Below, in pieces: positions 9,137 through 18,020 of a stretch of DNA of 64,000 nt. Position 1 is the first letter of the stretch, and every line of letters begins with the position of its first letter. The DNA is from CBDFKU01 sp965248975. GTDB taxonomy: Bacteria; Chloroflexota; Dehalococcoidia; Lucifugimonadales; JAGWBF01. A program made the position numbers and the translations under genes. Below the pieces are notes generated by a model, which was not told the origin of the DNA, did no database searches, and was given only the letters and a program-made list of their open reading frames with translations. The stretch is from positions 143,390 to 207,389 of the forward strand of contig CBDFKU010000017.1 of NCBI GenBank assembly GCA_965248975.1. The letters are read 5' to 3'.

Positions 9137-9355
9137 CTAGTCTTTCAGTGGGATCGAGCCCCAGTTTAGCTCGCCGGCGTCTTCGAGCAGCTTGCGCTCG
9201 GCGGCGATATCCCGGACCTGCAATAGTGTTGCGTTGACCTCGGGAGTTAATAATATCCAGTCGGGTCCCTCGGGTATCCAGTAGGGAGAGTTGATCCGCA
9301 CAATCAGCTTCTCACGCTGATTGAGGTAGATGCCGAACTTGGAACCGCTCTGCAT
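9137..9355 (-). CDS. Small unknown protein upstream of the MFS exporter
   Basis: This is a 72-residue protein I do not recognise. It is mixed in composition with no membrane helix and no cysteines. It starts MQSGSKFGIYLNQREKL, has aromatic-rich SPYWIPEGPDWILLTPE, and ends in an acidic helix. A strong AGGAGGGG seven to eight bases before the ATG and the four-base gap to the exporter gene argue that it is real and translationally linked. A 14-bp tandem repeat lies just upstream, between it and plsC. Possible roles (accessory factor, regulator) are speculation. Confidence 0.6.
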   Translation of the reverse strand: MQSGSKFGIYLNQREKLIVRINSPYWIPEGPDWILLTPEVNATLLQVRDIAAERKLLEDAGELNWGSIPLKD

Positions 9356-9370
9356 CGCCCCTCCTTGGTC

Positions 9371-9422
9371 GGTATTCCGCGGTAGGTATTCCGCGGTAGG
9401 TATTCCGCGGTAGGTATTCCGC
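9371..9422. repeat. 14-bp tandem repeat, 3.7 copies
   Basis: The unit GGTATTCCGCGGTA repeats at 9371-9384, 9385-9398 and 9399-9412, then a partial copy at 9413-9422 that runs into the plsC stop codon (CTA on plus, 9422-9424). Each unit contains the self-complementary core CCGCGG. All copies are identical, so the array is recent or unstable in copy number. Confidence 0.95.
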
Positions 9423-10090
9423 TAAAAGTCCAAGCCGACGGTGCTCATGGCCTCGGTGGGACCGTAGACGCCCCGATACCCTTCGGGCAGCATGTCTGCG
9501 ATGCGCTGCATGATCATGTCCGTTAAGTGCTCCAGTATCGGCCGGCTAAGCTTCCCCTCCATGACCGGAAGGCTGAAGGGCTGGCCTATCCTGATCTTGA
9601 CGTGGCAGAGGGGGAAGGGGATCTGCCAGTAGCCCCCGACCTTCTCGGTGCCGGTGATCGCCACAGGGAGGATGGGGGCCTGGGACTTGGCTGCCAGGTA
9701 CGCCACCCCGGGATGGGCCTTCTTCATTCCCTCGCCGCCACTCCGAGTTCCTTCCGGGAACAGCGCGATGGCCGCGTCTCGCTTGAGCAGCTCCAGGTTC
9801 CATCGGATGGCATCGACACCGACGCTGTCCCGGTCCAGCGGGTGCACTCCGACCGCCGTCAGGAAGGAGGAGGCCACCGGATTTGCGAAGAGGCTGCGTT
9901 TGCCCATGAAATGTAGCCTGCGAGGAATGCTGGCCACCAGGAAGGGGGGATCGGCGTTGCTGAGATGGTTGGACACCACGATCAGAGGCCCCCTTGGCGG
10001 CACCGACTCCTTAGCCTCGACCTCCCATTTGGCGAAGGCGCTAAAACACAGCTTGGCCAGGCTAACCCCCGATGCGTACGTTATTCCCAT
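9422..10090 (-). CDS. plsC: 1-acyl-glycerol-3-phosphate acyltransferase (PlsC-like)
   Basis: The 222-residue protein has the HX4D catalytic motif (SNHLSNADPPF, near residue 42) and the FPEGTRSG acyl-acceptor motif (near 114). Both define PlsC-type acyltransferases, which make phosphatidic acid at the inner face of the membrane. Upstream cmk overlaps its start by 10 bases, giving a cmk-plsC unit as seen in many Gram-positive and Chloroflexota genomes. A 14-bp tandem repeat overlaps the stop. Other lyso-lipid acyltransferase roles are possible; the family is secure. Confidence 0.88.
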   Translation of the reverse strand: MGITYASGVSLAKLCFSAFAKWEVEAKESVPPRGPLIVVSNHLSNADPPFLVASIPRRLHFMGKRSLFANPVASSFLTAVGVHPLDRDSVGVDAIRWNLELLKRDAAIALFPEGTRSGGEGMKKAHPGVAYLAAKSQAPILPVAITGTEKVGGYWQIPFPLCHVKIRIGQPFSLPVMEGKLSRPILEHLTDMIMQRIADMLPEGYRGVYGPTEAMSTVGLDF

Positions 10091-10755
10091 CGGTCCTTCC
10101 CCAGTAGCTCCAGGACCTTCCCCAACACCCCGGTCTCGTCGATGTCCTCGGTGTCCAACACCACGGCGTCGTCCGCAGGGCGCAGGGGAGCGTGGGCCCG
10201 GCCCGTGTCGAGCTCGTCTCTGGCTACCAGGTCCTCCATCACCTGTGCGTAGTCCGCTTCCTTCCCACGTATCTCCATTTCCAATTGCCTACGCTTCGCC
10301 CTCTGAGAGGCCGAAGCAACCAGGAACAGCTTGAGGTCTGCCTGGGGCAACACTACCGTCCCGATGTCCCTACCCACCACTACGATCCCGCCCTCCCGGG
10401 CAATCTCCCTCTGCTGCTCCACCAGCGCCGAACGGACATCGGGTAGCCGCGCCACCAGGGAGGCTCCCCGCTCCACATCGGACCCCCGCAGCTCCTCGGA
10501 GAGCTCCCGTCCGTCCACGATCACCGTCCCATCGTCCAGGTCCTTGAGTCGTAGCGATGTGCTCCACGCCAGGCGCCCGATGGCACTCTCATCCTTAAGG
10601 TCAATGCCTTGGTCCAAGGCCAGCCAGGCCAGAGCCCGGTAAAGGATTCCCGTGTCCAGGAACCGGTATCGGAGCTCCTTGGAAAGCCTCCTACCAACCG
10701 TGGTCTTGCCCGCCGCCACAGGTCCGTCGATTGCTATAGTTAATGGCCTTGCCAA
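10081..10755 (-). CDS. cmk: Cytidylate kinase
   Basis: Phosphorylates CMP and dCMP. The P loop is GPVAAGKTT, followed by the family's YRFLDTGILYRALAW, the DGRELSEELRG strand (typical of Cmk, before the NMP-binding lid) and VVGRDIGTVVLPQADLKLFL near residue 125-145. I prefer the TTG at 10755 (giving ARPLTIAIDGPVA) over the ATG at 10791, since the Cmk fold normally opens within a few residues of TIAIDGP. The upstream version adds 12 residues with no known role. The gene overlaps plsC by 10 bases. Confidence 0.92.
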   Translation of the reverse strand: MARPLTIAIDGPVAAGKTTVGRRLSKELRYRFLDTGILYRALAWLALDQGIDLKDESAIGRLAWSTSLRLKDLDDGTVIVDGRELSEELRGSDVERGASLVARLPDVRSALVEQQREIAREGGIVVVGRDIGTVVLPQADLKLFLVASASQRAKRRQLEMEIRGKEADYAQVMEDLVARDELDTGRAHAPLRPADDAVVLDTEDIDETGVLGKVLELLGKDRWE

Positions 10756-10958
10756 TATACCGCCCAGGCAGTGTAGTATGGAGGGCAACACATTTCACGG
10801 CCTACCCGGCGCCGATTTCGATTCGACTTTCCGGGCACGCCGAGGCTCCCAACACAGGATTTCGGCGCAAAGGCATCAGGTCGAGTCGAGGGATCGGAGA
10901 TACCGTATCGCGAGGCGGCCATAAGAAGTATATATTACCGGAGCTGGGCTGTATAGAT

Positions 10959-11597
10959 TTGAACTCCGTATACAAGATCGTATCAGAGCGCGCCCCGATC
11001 ATCGTGGTCCTTTGCGCAGTTGGGGGCCTCTGCTACCTCGCGGCCTCCTTTGAAACCTTCCCTGGCGACAGGGACGGCATCGTCAAGTTCCAGGCTCTGC
11101 GGACCCCTTGGCTGGACGACTTAGCTCACTTGGCCTCTCACCTAGCCAACGCTCTGACCGTTTTCATCTCGGTCGCGATCGCCGCGGTGGTTTTTTGGGT
11201 GTTGAAACGAAGGGCCGACACCGCGGCCGTACTGCTTGTTCTCGTAGCCGACGGGCTCAATCAGGTGTTGAAGCAGCTGGTAGGTCGATCGAGGCCCGAT
11301 TTTGCTATTATCGAGTCTCTGCCGGGGAGCCCGGCATTCCCCAGCGGGCACGCATTCCACGTATTTCTCTTTTTGAGTCTGCTCGTGGTCATCGCCGGCG
11401 AGGTCGTAGGGCCACCATGGTTGCGGCGGGGCATCCAGGGAATGCTGGTGTTCATGATCCTGGCCTGCGGCGCTTCCAGGGTGTATCTGGGAGTCCATTG
11501 GCCGAGCGATGTGGTGGGAGGATTCCTGCTGGCCGGGCTGGTGCTGGTCCCCATCCTTCGAGCGCGTAAAAAGCTTCTTTCTCGGGTCCCACAGTAA
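10959..11597 (+). CDS. PAP2-superfamily membrane phosphatase
   Basis: The three PAP2 motifs are in order: KQLVGRSRP, then PSGHAFH, then SRVYLGVHWPSDVVGG with the catalytic His. About five to six hydrophobic helices surround them. Such enzymes dephosphorylate lipid phosphates such as undecaprenyl diphosphate or phosphatidate. The frame is open from 10743, but the first ~70 residues are unlike a membrane protein. I therefore take the TTG at 10959 (about 212 residues), although no strong ribosome site is visible. The true start is uncertain. It is divergent from cmk, with 200 bases between. Confidence 0.78.
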   Translation: MNSVYKIVSERAPIIVVLCAVGGLCYLAASFETFPGDRDGIVKFQALRTPWLDDLAHLASHLANALTVFISVAIAAVVFWVLKRRADTAAVLLVLVADGLNQVLKQLVGRSRPDFAIIESLPGSPAFPSGHAFHVFLFLSLLVVIAGEVVGPPWLRRGIQGMLVFMILACGASRVYLGVHWPSDVVGGFLLAGLVLVPILRARKKLLSRVPQ

Positions 11598-11675
11598 TTG
11601 TTTTCCCGTCTAGGAGCCGGTTAGACTGAGCTTGCTGTACCGGGCTAACTTAGGCTCCGGACTACGGGAGGCATC

Positions 11676-12164
11676 ATGAACTGGCTCGATATAGTGATAT
11701 TAGTGACCCTCGGAATCGTCGCCCTGACGGGACTGAGGATGGGCGGGGTCCATCTGGGTGTGGCGGCCGCGGGCATCGTGGTGGGCATCGCACTGGCCAG
11801 TCGGCTGCACTACGACCTAGAGCCGGTGTTCTCACCCTTCATCGACAGCGAAGATGGCGCAGAAGTGGCGGCCTTCGTAGCCATCTTCGTGCTGGTTCTG
11901 CTTGTATCGGTTGTTGTTGCCCAGATAACCCGAAAGATCCTAAGTAGTGTCATGTTGGGGTGGACCGACAAGGTGGCGGGCCTGGGTCTGGGAGTGGTGG
12001 TAACTTTCGCCGCGGGCTCCGCGATACTCTCCATGGTCCAGAGCCATCCCGTGCTCGGCCTGGAGGCGACCATCGATGAGTCGACGATGGGCTCCTTCCT
12101 GGCAGACAACTTCGACACCGTGCTGCGGGGGCTCAAGTTCGTCCCCAGCGACCTGGGCACCTAG
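11676..12164 (+). CDS. CvpA-family membrane protein
   Basis: The 162-residue protein has four hydrophobic helices. It opens MNWLDIVILVTLGIVALTG and carries the GWTDKVAGLGLGVV segment typical of CvpA/YshB proteins. Family members have been linked to colicin V export and to envelope tolerance, but the biochemical role is unclear. The ATG has GGGAGG six bases upstream. It follows the PAP2 gene by 78 bases. No transport or peptidoglycan partner is adjacent. Confidence 0.8.
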   Translation: MNWLDIVILVTLGIVALTGLRMGGVHLGVAAAGIVVGIALASRLHYDLEPVFSPFIDSEDGAEVAAFVAIFVLVLLVSVVVAQITRKILSSVMLGWTDKVAGLGLGVVVTFAAGSAILSMVQSHPVLGLEATIDESTMGSFLADNFDTVLRGLKFVPSDLGT

Positions 12165-12258
12165 TCTCCTAAATTTGCGATTCGTCCGGTAGTCTGACGA
12201 CAATGGCCGCGCTTCCGCTCATGGTTCGACAAGCTTGTATCATGAACGGGTTTTCGTT

Positions 12259-12320
12259 CCCCTCTCACTCTGAGCCTGGCTTCGTTTCCCTCGCTCACCC
12301 TGAGCCCTTCGAAGGGTCTC
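12259..12320. repeat. REP-like dispersed repeat, copy 1
   Basis: The palindromic core at 12302-12318 reads GAGCCCTTCGAAGGGTC. It is preceded by CTCGCTCACCCT and by a degenerate partial copy starting near 12263. A related sequence in the opposite orientation lies at 45250-45281. The rest of the 12165-12452 gap shows nothing else I can name except the promoter-like TATAAT before the next gene. Confidence 0.6.
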
Positions 12321-12440
12321 TACCTCAGATGTGGATTTTCGGGGCTCAGGGCAAGAGCCCCTCGAGGCTGTACGAGGCAATCTTCGTTGCGTCCGTCGCA
12401 TTCCCGGCTTCCGTCTGGTGAAAAACCGCGCCGGTAGTAT

Positions 12441-12446
12441 TATAAT
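12441..12446 (+). promoter_or_regulatory. Probable -10 box of a leaderless transcript
   Basis: A perfect TATAAT ends seven bases before the A of the HNH gene's ATG (12453). Transcription starting at the usual distance would begin at the start codon itself. There is no ribosome site upstream of the ATG. The -35 region is weak. Confidence 0.45.
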
Positions 12447-12452
12447 TACCTC

Positions 12453-12964
12453 ATGCTGAATTCGTCGGTTCTGGTGTTGAACCTGGACTACGAGCCCATA
12501 AACGTCTGCAACGCCAAACGGGCCGTGATTCTGCTTGGAAAGGGAAAGGCCGAACAGCTGGAGAATGGCCGGGGCGAGATCCACACGCCGTCATCACCGT
12601 CCCCGTTCCCTCGGTCATCCGCTTAGGCTACCTGGTCCGCCGTCCCTTCGCCCAGCGTAAGCTCTCCAAGAAGGAGATCTTTCTGCGGGATAGGTACACC
12701 TGCCAGTACTGCGGCCTGCGCACCCGGGAGCTGACCCTGGACCACGTCAAACCGCGTCGTCAGGCCGGAGACCACTCCTGGGAGAATATGGTCAGCGCCT
12801 GTACACCTTGCAATCGACGCAAGGCCGACCGCACCCCGGCGGAGGCCGGCATGACCCTCAACAAGCGACCCAAAGCGCCCTACCCTAGTCCCTACTACGT
12901 CCTTCATAACCGGAATATTCTGGACGAGTGGCGCAAGTTCGTACCCTGGGTGGACTTCGACTAA
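12453..12964 (+). pseudogene. HNH endonuclease, one frameshift
   Basis: The first frame gives MLNSSVLVLNLDYEPINVCNA with the family's AVILLGKGKAE. After a break near 12588 the second frame gives VITVPVPSVIRLGYLVRR, CQYCG, LTLDHVKPRR, ENMVSACTPCNRRKADRTP and ends WVDFD. This is the bacterial HNH family of about 165-170 residues with two Cys pairs around the DH catalytic motif, of unknown role. One added base at CC 12588-12589 restores a single frame, so a sequence error is likely. If the break is real, the HNH domain is untranslated. TATAAT sits immediately before the ATG, suggesting leaderless translation. Confidence 0.8.
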
Positions 12965-12988
12965 GGGCCTGAGTAAGGCCGTGACCCG

Positions 12989-13796
12989 TTAGTTCTTCGA
13001 GGTGGCGTACCGGATGATCTCCGCCAGGGGCAGATCTCGGACCACCTCGTAGCCATAGATCAAAGACACGGTCTCCTTCATCCGGTGCCCCACGATCACC
13101 CTGGCGTCTCCGTAGGCCGCCCCTACCCGGTCACCCATTTTCGGCAGCGCCCGGTTTATCTCGCGGTACCGCTCGTACTCGAACTTCAGGCAACAACATA
13201 GGCGTCCGCACTGTCCTGCCAGGCCTCGGCGCTGACGGGCAGAGCCTGCTCCTTGGCCATACGGACCGTGACCGTAGTGAACTCGGTGAGCCAGTCGAGC
13301 AGCAGAGCGCCATGCCGCACCTCCCCAGGCCGCCGATGAGCTTGGCCTCGTCCCTGGCGCCCACCTGCCTCAGCTCCACCCGGCAGCGAAGGCTGGCTCC
13401 CAGCTGCCGGATCAAAGGTCGGAAGTCCATCCGCTCTTCTGAGCCGAAGGAAAAGATACACCGGAGGCCGTCGAAGGTGTAGTGGGCGTCCATCATTTTG
13501 TAAGGAAGGCCTAGCTCCCTCGCTAGACCCTTGGACAGCTTCAGCGCCTGCTCTTCCAGGGCATTTAGCTCGTCCCTGCGCGCAGGTGCTGTTCGGTGGT
13601 TCTGCGCACCACGGGCCCCAGCTGCTCCGGGGGCTGGCTGTGGACCAACTCCATGGGCTCCTTCACGATCCAGCCCAACTCCTGGCCCTTTCGGTTCCGA
13701 CGATCACATGGTCTTCGTTCGGAAGGTCCAGGTCACCGGGATCCTAGTAAGAGATCCTGTCCGCGCGGCGAAACCTACCCCCACGACTTTACTCAT
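12989..13796 (-). pseudogene. PSP1-domain protein (YaaT/RicT-like), five frameshifts
   Basis: Five frames read in sequence rebuild one PSP1 protein of about 270 residues. It begins MSKVVGVGF, then PGDLDLPNEDHVIVGTE, KMMDAHYTFDGLRCIFSFGS, the Cys cluster GRCGMALCC, AGQCGRLCCCLKFEYERY, and ends RYATSKN. Breaks lie near 13743, 13687, 13578, 13292 and 13222, and each is repaired by adding one base. All key cysteines (iron-sulfur ligands in RicT) are intact. In Firmicutes the protein belongs to the Ric complex acting in RNA processing and development. Its start overlaps the holB stop by eight bases, the usual holB-yaaT arrangement. Clustered errors are likelier than five true mutations. Confidence 0.85.
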
Positions 13797-14814
13797 GGAC
13801 TCTCGTCCCTTGGCTCGGCAGCCTCATCATCAGCACCTCCAGGGCCAGGCGGGCGTTGGCGTTGGCGTCCAAGGCATCGAAGGTCGTCATGATCGCTTTG
13901 ATGGCACCGACAACCTGGACTGTGGTGAGGCCGGCGGCCGAGTCCTTCAGAGCTTCGATCCGATCCAGGTTGTGCACGAAATCCTCTGCGCCCTCTTTCA
14001 CCAGGAGCAGGTCCCTCCACCATCGAAGCCACAGGTCCAGCACCCAGGAGGTCGTGTCGTGGCTCTTGTAGTGGCTGGAAGCCAGCTCGGAGGCGTAACC
14101 GAACTTCTCTTCCATGGTAGTCGTGGTGAGCCCGGCGGCCCGATCCACCTCCTGGTTTCTCTCTTCCATGATGGAGGGGTCGCCGATAGCCGACAGTGCC
14201 CACCCCGGCCTGCCACCGGACAGCCGGGCGAGCAGCTCCGCCTCCCCACGATCGATGGAGTGGGCCTCAGCCAGCTCCGTGGCCAGATCCGTCCAGGGCA
14301 TCGGTCTCAACTCGAGTCGTCGGCACCGAGAGCGGATCGTTGGGAGCAGGGCGTCCTCGTGCGAGGCTAAGAGGACTATCATGACTTGTGGGGGAGGCTC
14401 CTCCAGGATTTTCAGGAGGGCGTTGGATGCCTCCTCGCTCATATGCTCCGCGCCGTCGAACACGTACACCCGGGAGCTTCCTTCGTAGGGTTTCAACCCG
14501 GCCTGGCGCTGGGCCTCCCTTACGTCGTCGATGCCGATCTCACGCCGTTGGGACCCCCCTGTCCGGTCGGGGTTCACCCCTATGACCAGCACGTCGGCGT
14601 GCTGGCCGGCGGCGACGCGCCGGCACTGAGAGCACTCGCCGCATGGGGCGCCATCGGGGGACAGGCAGTTGACCGCCTGGGCCATGGCCACAGCCAGGGT
14701 GCCTTTGCCCACTTGTGGAGGCCCCACCAGCAGATAGGCATGGGCCTGGAGACCCTCGCCAAAGCTTCGGTCCAACTCCTTGAGCACGGGCCCCTGGCCC
14801 ATCATCTGCCACAT
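13789..14814 (-). CDS. holB: DNA polymerase III delta-prime subunit
   Basis: This is a clamp-loader ATPase-fold subunit of 341 residues. A Walker-A-like loop GPPQVGKGTLA lies near residue 32. Zinc-binding CGECSQC is near 58, and IGIDDVREAQRQAGLKPYEG with YVFDGAEHMSEEASNALLKILEEPP follows, where HolB/DnaX carry Walker B. The short C-terminal part is variable. The start at 14814 (MWQMMGQGP) gives the usual N terminus. It overlaps the PSP1 gene downstream. tmk, often upstream, is not here; lysA lies behind it instead. Confidence 0.9.
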   Translation of the reverse strand: MWQMMGQGPVLKELDRSFGEGLQAHAYLLVGPPQVGKGTLAVAMAQAVNCLSPDGAPCGECSQCRRVAAGQHADVLVIGVNPDRTGGSQRREIGIDDVREAQRQAGLKPYEGSSRVYVFDGAEHMSEEASNALLKILEEPPPQVMIVLLASHEDALLPTIRSRCRRLELRPMPWTDLATELAEAHSIDRGEAELLARLSGGRPGWALSAIGDPSIMEERNQEVDRAAGLTTTTMEEKFGYASELASSHYKSHDTTSWVLDLWLRWWRDLLLVKEGAEDFVHNLDRIEALKDSAAGLTTVQVVGAIKAIMTTFDALDANANARLALEVLMMRLPSQGTRVHE

Positions 14815-14901
14815 GATCCCATTATGACATTTCAGCGGGGGTTGTGCAAAAAGGCGGCGCCTCGATTAGGTCGGATTCTACCGAAGAGGCTCGAAGTGTA
14901 C

Positions 14902-16215
14902 TCAGACCACGTCGTACTGCATCATATCCTGGTAGCTTTCGCGGCGACGGATCAACCTGGCCTGGCCGTCTTTCACCAGGGCTATGGCAGGGCGGGGAAT
15001 AAGGTTGTATGGGCTGGCCATGGCCAGACAGTAAGCCCCTGCGGCCGGTATCGCTATTACATCCTCCGCCTCGATCTTGGGGAGGGTTATGTCTCGCACC
15101 AGCATGTCCCCCGATTCGCAGAACTTCCCGGCTACGGTGACCCGCTCGATCGGCTCCTGGTCCATCTTTCCGGCGACCACAGCCTCGTAGGCCGCCTCGT
15201 ACAGTGCGGGCCGGATGTTGTCTCCCATGCCGCCGTCCACCGACACGTACTTGCGTACGCCCGGTATGTCCTTCACCGCCCCCACCCGGTAGAGAGCCAC
15301 ACCTGCCGGCCCCACTATGGACCTACCTGGCTCCACCACAAGCCGTGGCGTCTCCATCCCGAGGGTCTCGCAGGTGGCCGCCATGGCGGAGATGATGACC
15401 TGGGCGTATTCGCCGACGGGCGGGGGCTCCTCGTCCCGGGTGTAGGCGATGGCAAACCCGCCGCCGGAGCCGATCTCCTGGAGGGCGAAGCCGTCTTTTC
15501 TGAAGCCGGAGGCGAAGGTCAAAACCCGCTCCATGGCGACGCGGTAGGGGTCCAGCTCGAAGAGCGAGGAGCCCAGGTGGAAGTGTAGCCCCACCAGCTT
15601 CAGACCCGCAGACCCCAGCGCCATCCGGATCGCTTCCTCGGCCTGGCCCGTCTCTATCGGGAAGCCGAACTTGCTGTCCAGGATCCCGGTGGTTAGATGG
15701 GCATGGGTGTGGGGGTCCACCCCGGGGGATACCCTGACCAGGATCTGCTGGACCACGCCCAACTCCCGGGCCAGGCGGTCCAACAGCTCCAGCTCATGGA
15801 AGCTGTCTACCACCACCCGCCCGATGCCCCAATCCAGCGCTTCCCTCAGCTCTTCGGGCCCCTTGTTGTTGCCGTGGAAGTAGACCGCCTGGGGAGGGAA
15901 CTCGACGGCCCGGGCCACTGCCACTTCCCCGCCGGAGACTACGTCAAGTCCCAGGCCCTCTTCCATGAATATGCCGGCCAGAACCGGGTTTATGAAGGCC
16001 TTGCAGGCGTAGATTACGCTGGTCTCCGGGTGACGGCTACGGAACTCCCGGATGAACTCCCGGCACCGGTTCCTCAACGTTTCCTCGTCGAAGACGTACA
16101 GGGGCGTGCCAAACCGGTCGGCCAACTCCAGGGCGTCGCACCCCCCGATGGCCAGGTGTCCCTGAGCATTGACCTGTGTGGTGTCCGGGAAGACTTTGCT
16201 CTGTGCCTGCAGCAT
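14902..16215 (-). CDS. lysA: Diaminopimelate decarboxylase
   Basis: The PLP enzyme converts meso-diaminopimelate to lysine. Starting at ATG 16215 the protein is 437 residues, normal for LysA. The PLP lysine is in YACKAF. GLDVVSGGE, the HFHLGSS motif, the GSGGGFAIAY glycine loop, EPGRSIVGPAG and the active-site CESGDML follow in order. The frame is open further upstream to 16602, but that part overlaps the tail of the DUF4349 gene and has no homology, so it is dropped. GAGGAG lies about 11 bases before the ATG. holB follows, with 87 bases between. Confidence 0.94.
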   Translation of the reverse strand: MLQAQSKVFPDTTQVNAQGHLAIGGCDALELADRFGTPLYVFDEETLRNRCREFIREFRSRHPETSVIYACKAFINPVLAGIFMEEGLGLDVVSGGEVAVARAVEFPPQAVYFHGNNKGPEELREALDWGIGRVVVDSFHELELLDRLARELGVVQQILVRVSPGVDPHTHAHLTTGILDSKFGFPIETGQAEEAIRMALGSAGLKLVGLHFHLGSSLFELDPYRVAMERVLTFASGFRKDGFALQEIGSGGGFAIAYTRDEEPPPVGEYAQVIISAMAATCETLGMETPRLVVEPGRSIVGPAGVALYRVGAVKDIPGVRKYVSVDGGMGDNIRPALYEAAYEAVVAGKMDQEPIERVTVAGKFCESGDMLVRDITLPKIEAEDVIAIPAAGAYCLAMASPYNLIPRPAIALVKDGQARLIRRRESYQDMMQYDVV

Positions 16216-16241
16216 TACGGCCGCTTCTCCTCGATTTTCGT

Positions 16242-17861
16242 TCAGGCGCCTATCAGCTTGCCCCGCCTCCACAGTCCGTAAGCCACCGCCATTCCCGCTA
16301 TCCAGAAGGGGCTGAATATGCCCAGCCAGATCCCGCCCGCGGCTATCCCCCGGCCCGCCGACGCCAGGGCTCCCACCGCACCACCGGTGGCGTCGCCGGA
16401 GCTCCAGGCGGAGGCTTCCAGCACCGAGACCTAGAGGGTGTCGGTGCCCGTTACCATTCCCGCCTCGGTCGTGCCGCTGACGGTCAGGGTGGCGGTGAAA
16501 GGCTGGGGCCGGTGGTTGGGGAAGATATGGCTGGCGGAAGCGGTCGTCCGCTGGCCCGAGAGGTCTCCGGTGACTGGCTCCGAGCCGTCGCCGAAGTCCC
16601 AACGGAAGGCCAGGTCGTCTACCCCTTCGGGCCGTGTGAAGGAGCCCGTGAAGCTGATCGCATTCCCCGCCTCCAGCTCATGGTTGGGACCGGCGAACAC
16701 CTCGATAACGGGGGTCCTGGTGACCGTAACGATCAGGGTATCCTCGCCCTCGGCGACGCCGGCCTCGCCTGTCCCGGTGATGTCCAGGGTCACGATGAAG
16801 GGAGAGTCGGTCTCGTCCCGATAGGTGTGAGTCACCGTGGCCGTGGTCCTGGATGTCCCGTCTACACCGGGCGCGGTGCGGGTGCCGACCACCGGCGCAG
16901 AGCCGTCCCCGAAATCCCACTCGTAGCGAAACTCGGTGATCCCCTCCGGCGCTGTGAAGCTGGCCCGGAAACGGCCGGAATCCATCTCGCTCACCGTCAG
17001 GTCCAGGCCGGCATCCACCTGAATGGTGGCGGGAGCCAGCTCCAGGCTCACATTTATCAGGGAGAAGGCCGAGGTCTCCTCCAGCAGCTTGATGCGGCCC
17101 TTTATGCGCTCCATCTCTCCCTGTACCCGGGTGAGCTCCCGCTGTACTTCCAGAAGCTCGTTCACCTTTCCCGTTCGCTCCATCAGCTTGAGCAGCTGCC
17201 CCTCCGTTGCTTCCAGGTTCTTCAGGCGTGCCTGGTTGTCCACGTACTCGTCGGTCACGTCCCGGCTGGTAGAAACCTCGGAGTTCACCTCGACGGCCAG
17301 GCGTCGCAGCCGGCCTATGGCTTCGTCGGCTCGGTCCGCCGCCACACGGAAAGAGATGAAGCCCCTGTGCTTCTCGCTGTGGTTGGACTGGACCACCCAG
17401 CCCCCCAGCTCACGAGCCAGGGCGGCAGCCGTATCCAGGGTGGAAGACACATCGTCCACCACCAGCGCTGTATCTACGGTGCGTACCATTATACGCCCAT
17501 CGACCGCTGTGGGGATATCGTCGTTCGCCGGTTTGGAGAAGTCCGCTGCCTCCTTGATGTCGGCCGGCAACAGCGGGGGAGCCTCGGGCTCCATCATTCC
17601 GTCTTTCTCACGAGCCAGCCGGAGGGAGTCGGCCACTGCTGTCATCGGGGCCGGGGTCGGCAGGGTGGCTGCAACCGACCGTTGGCCCTGGTACAGGTCC
17701 GGCTCAAGGGTCTCGTCTTCGCCCGGGGCCCCACTTTCGCCCAGTCCCTGATTTTCGAAGGTCGCCTGTCGGCCGTCCTCGGACGTCCCGCCGCAGGCGG
17801 CAACGATCAGTAGCAGTATCATCGGCAGCCCAAATATAAGGTACAGTCTGCGTCGTGTCAT
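16242..17861 (-). pseudogene. DUF4349 lipoprotein with two PKD-like domains, interrupted by TAG
   Basis: A lipoprotein signal (MILLLIVAACGG) opens the protein. A DUF4349 domain follows (RMVRTVDTALVVDDV, GGWVVQSNHSEKHRGFISF, then a coiled coil with RELTRVQGEMERIKGRIKLLEE). Then come two PKD-like repeats (YEWDFGDGS and FRWDFGDGS). The first frame stops at TAG 16431-16433 after GTDTL. The same frame continues past it as VSVLEASAW and ends in the family's usual C-terminal helix FSPFWIAGMAVAYGLWRR. The first PKD repeat reads GEDTLIVTV at the equivalent point, so the TAG is an in-frame nonsense change or base error. Function is unknown, probably envelope. Confidence 0.8.
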
Positions 17862-18020
17862 CTCTCACCTCCGGGTGTTTCTTGAGAGTACGGACGCAGC
17901 CGGCGCTGAGAAAGTTCCCTTGAGCCGGATATTGCCCTCGGACCCGAGATCGGTCCTCGCTGTCGGAGAATGGGCTTTTCTGGTAAGATTGTTGTGAACT
18001 TTCAAGTCGGGAGGGTAGAT

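Noticed and set aside
14386..15588. 400-residue plus-strand frame across holB and lysA
   Set aside because: Antisense to two conserved enzymes with complete motifs; no start signal.
16216..16602. N-terminal extension of lysA to 16602
   Set aside because: It overlaps the DUF4349 tail, lacks homology, and LysA from 16215 already has the normal length.
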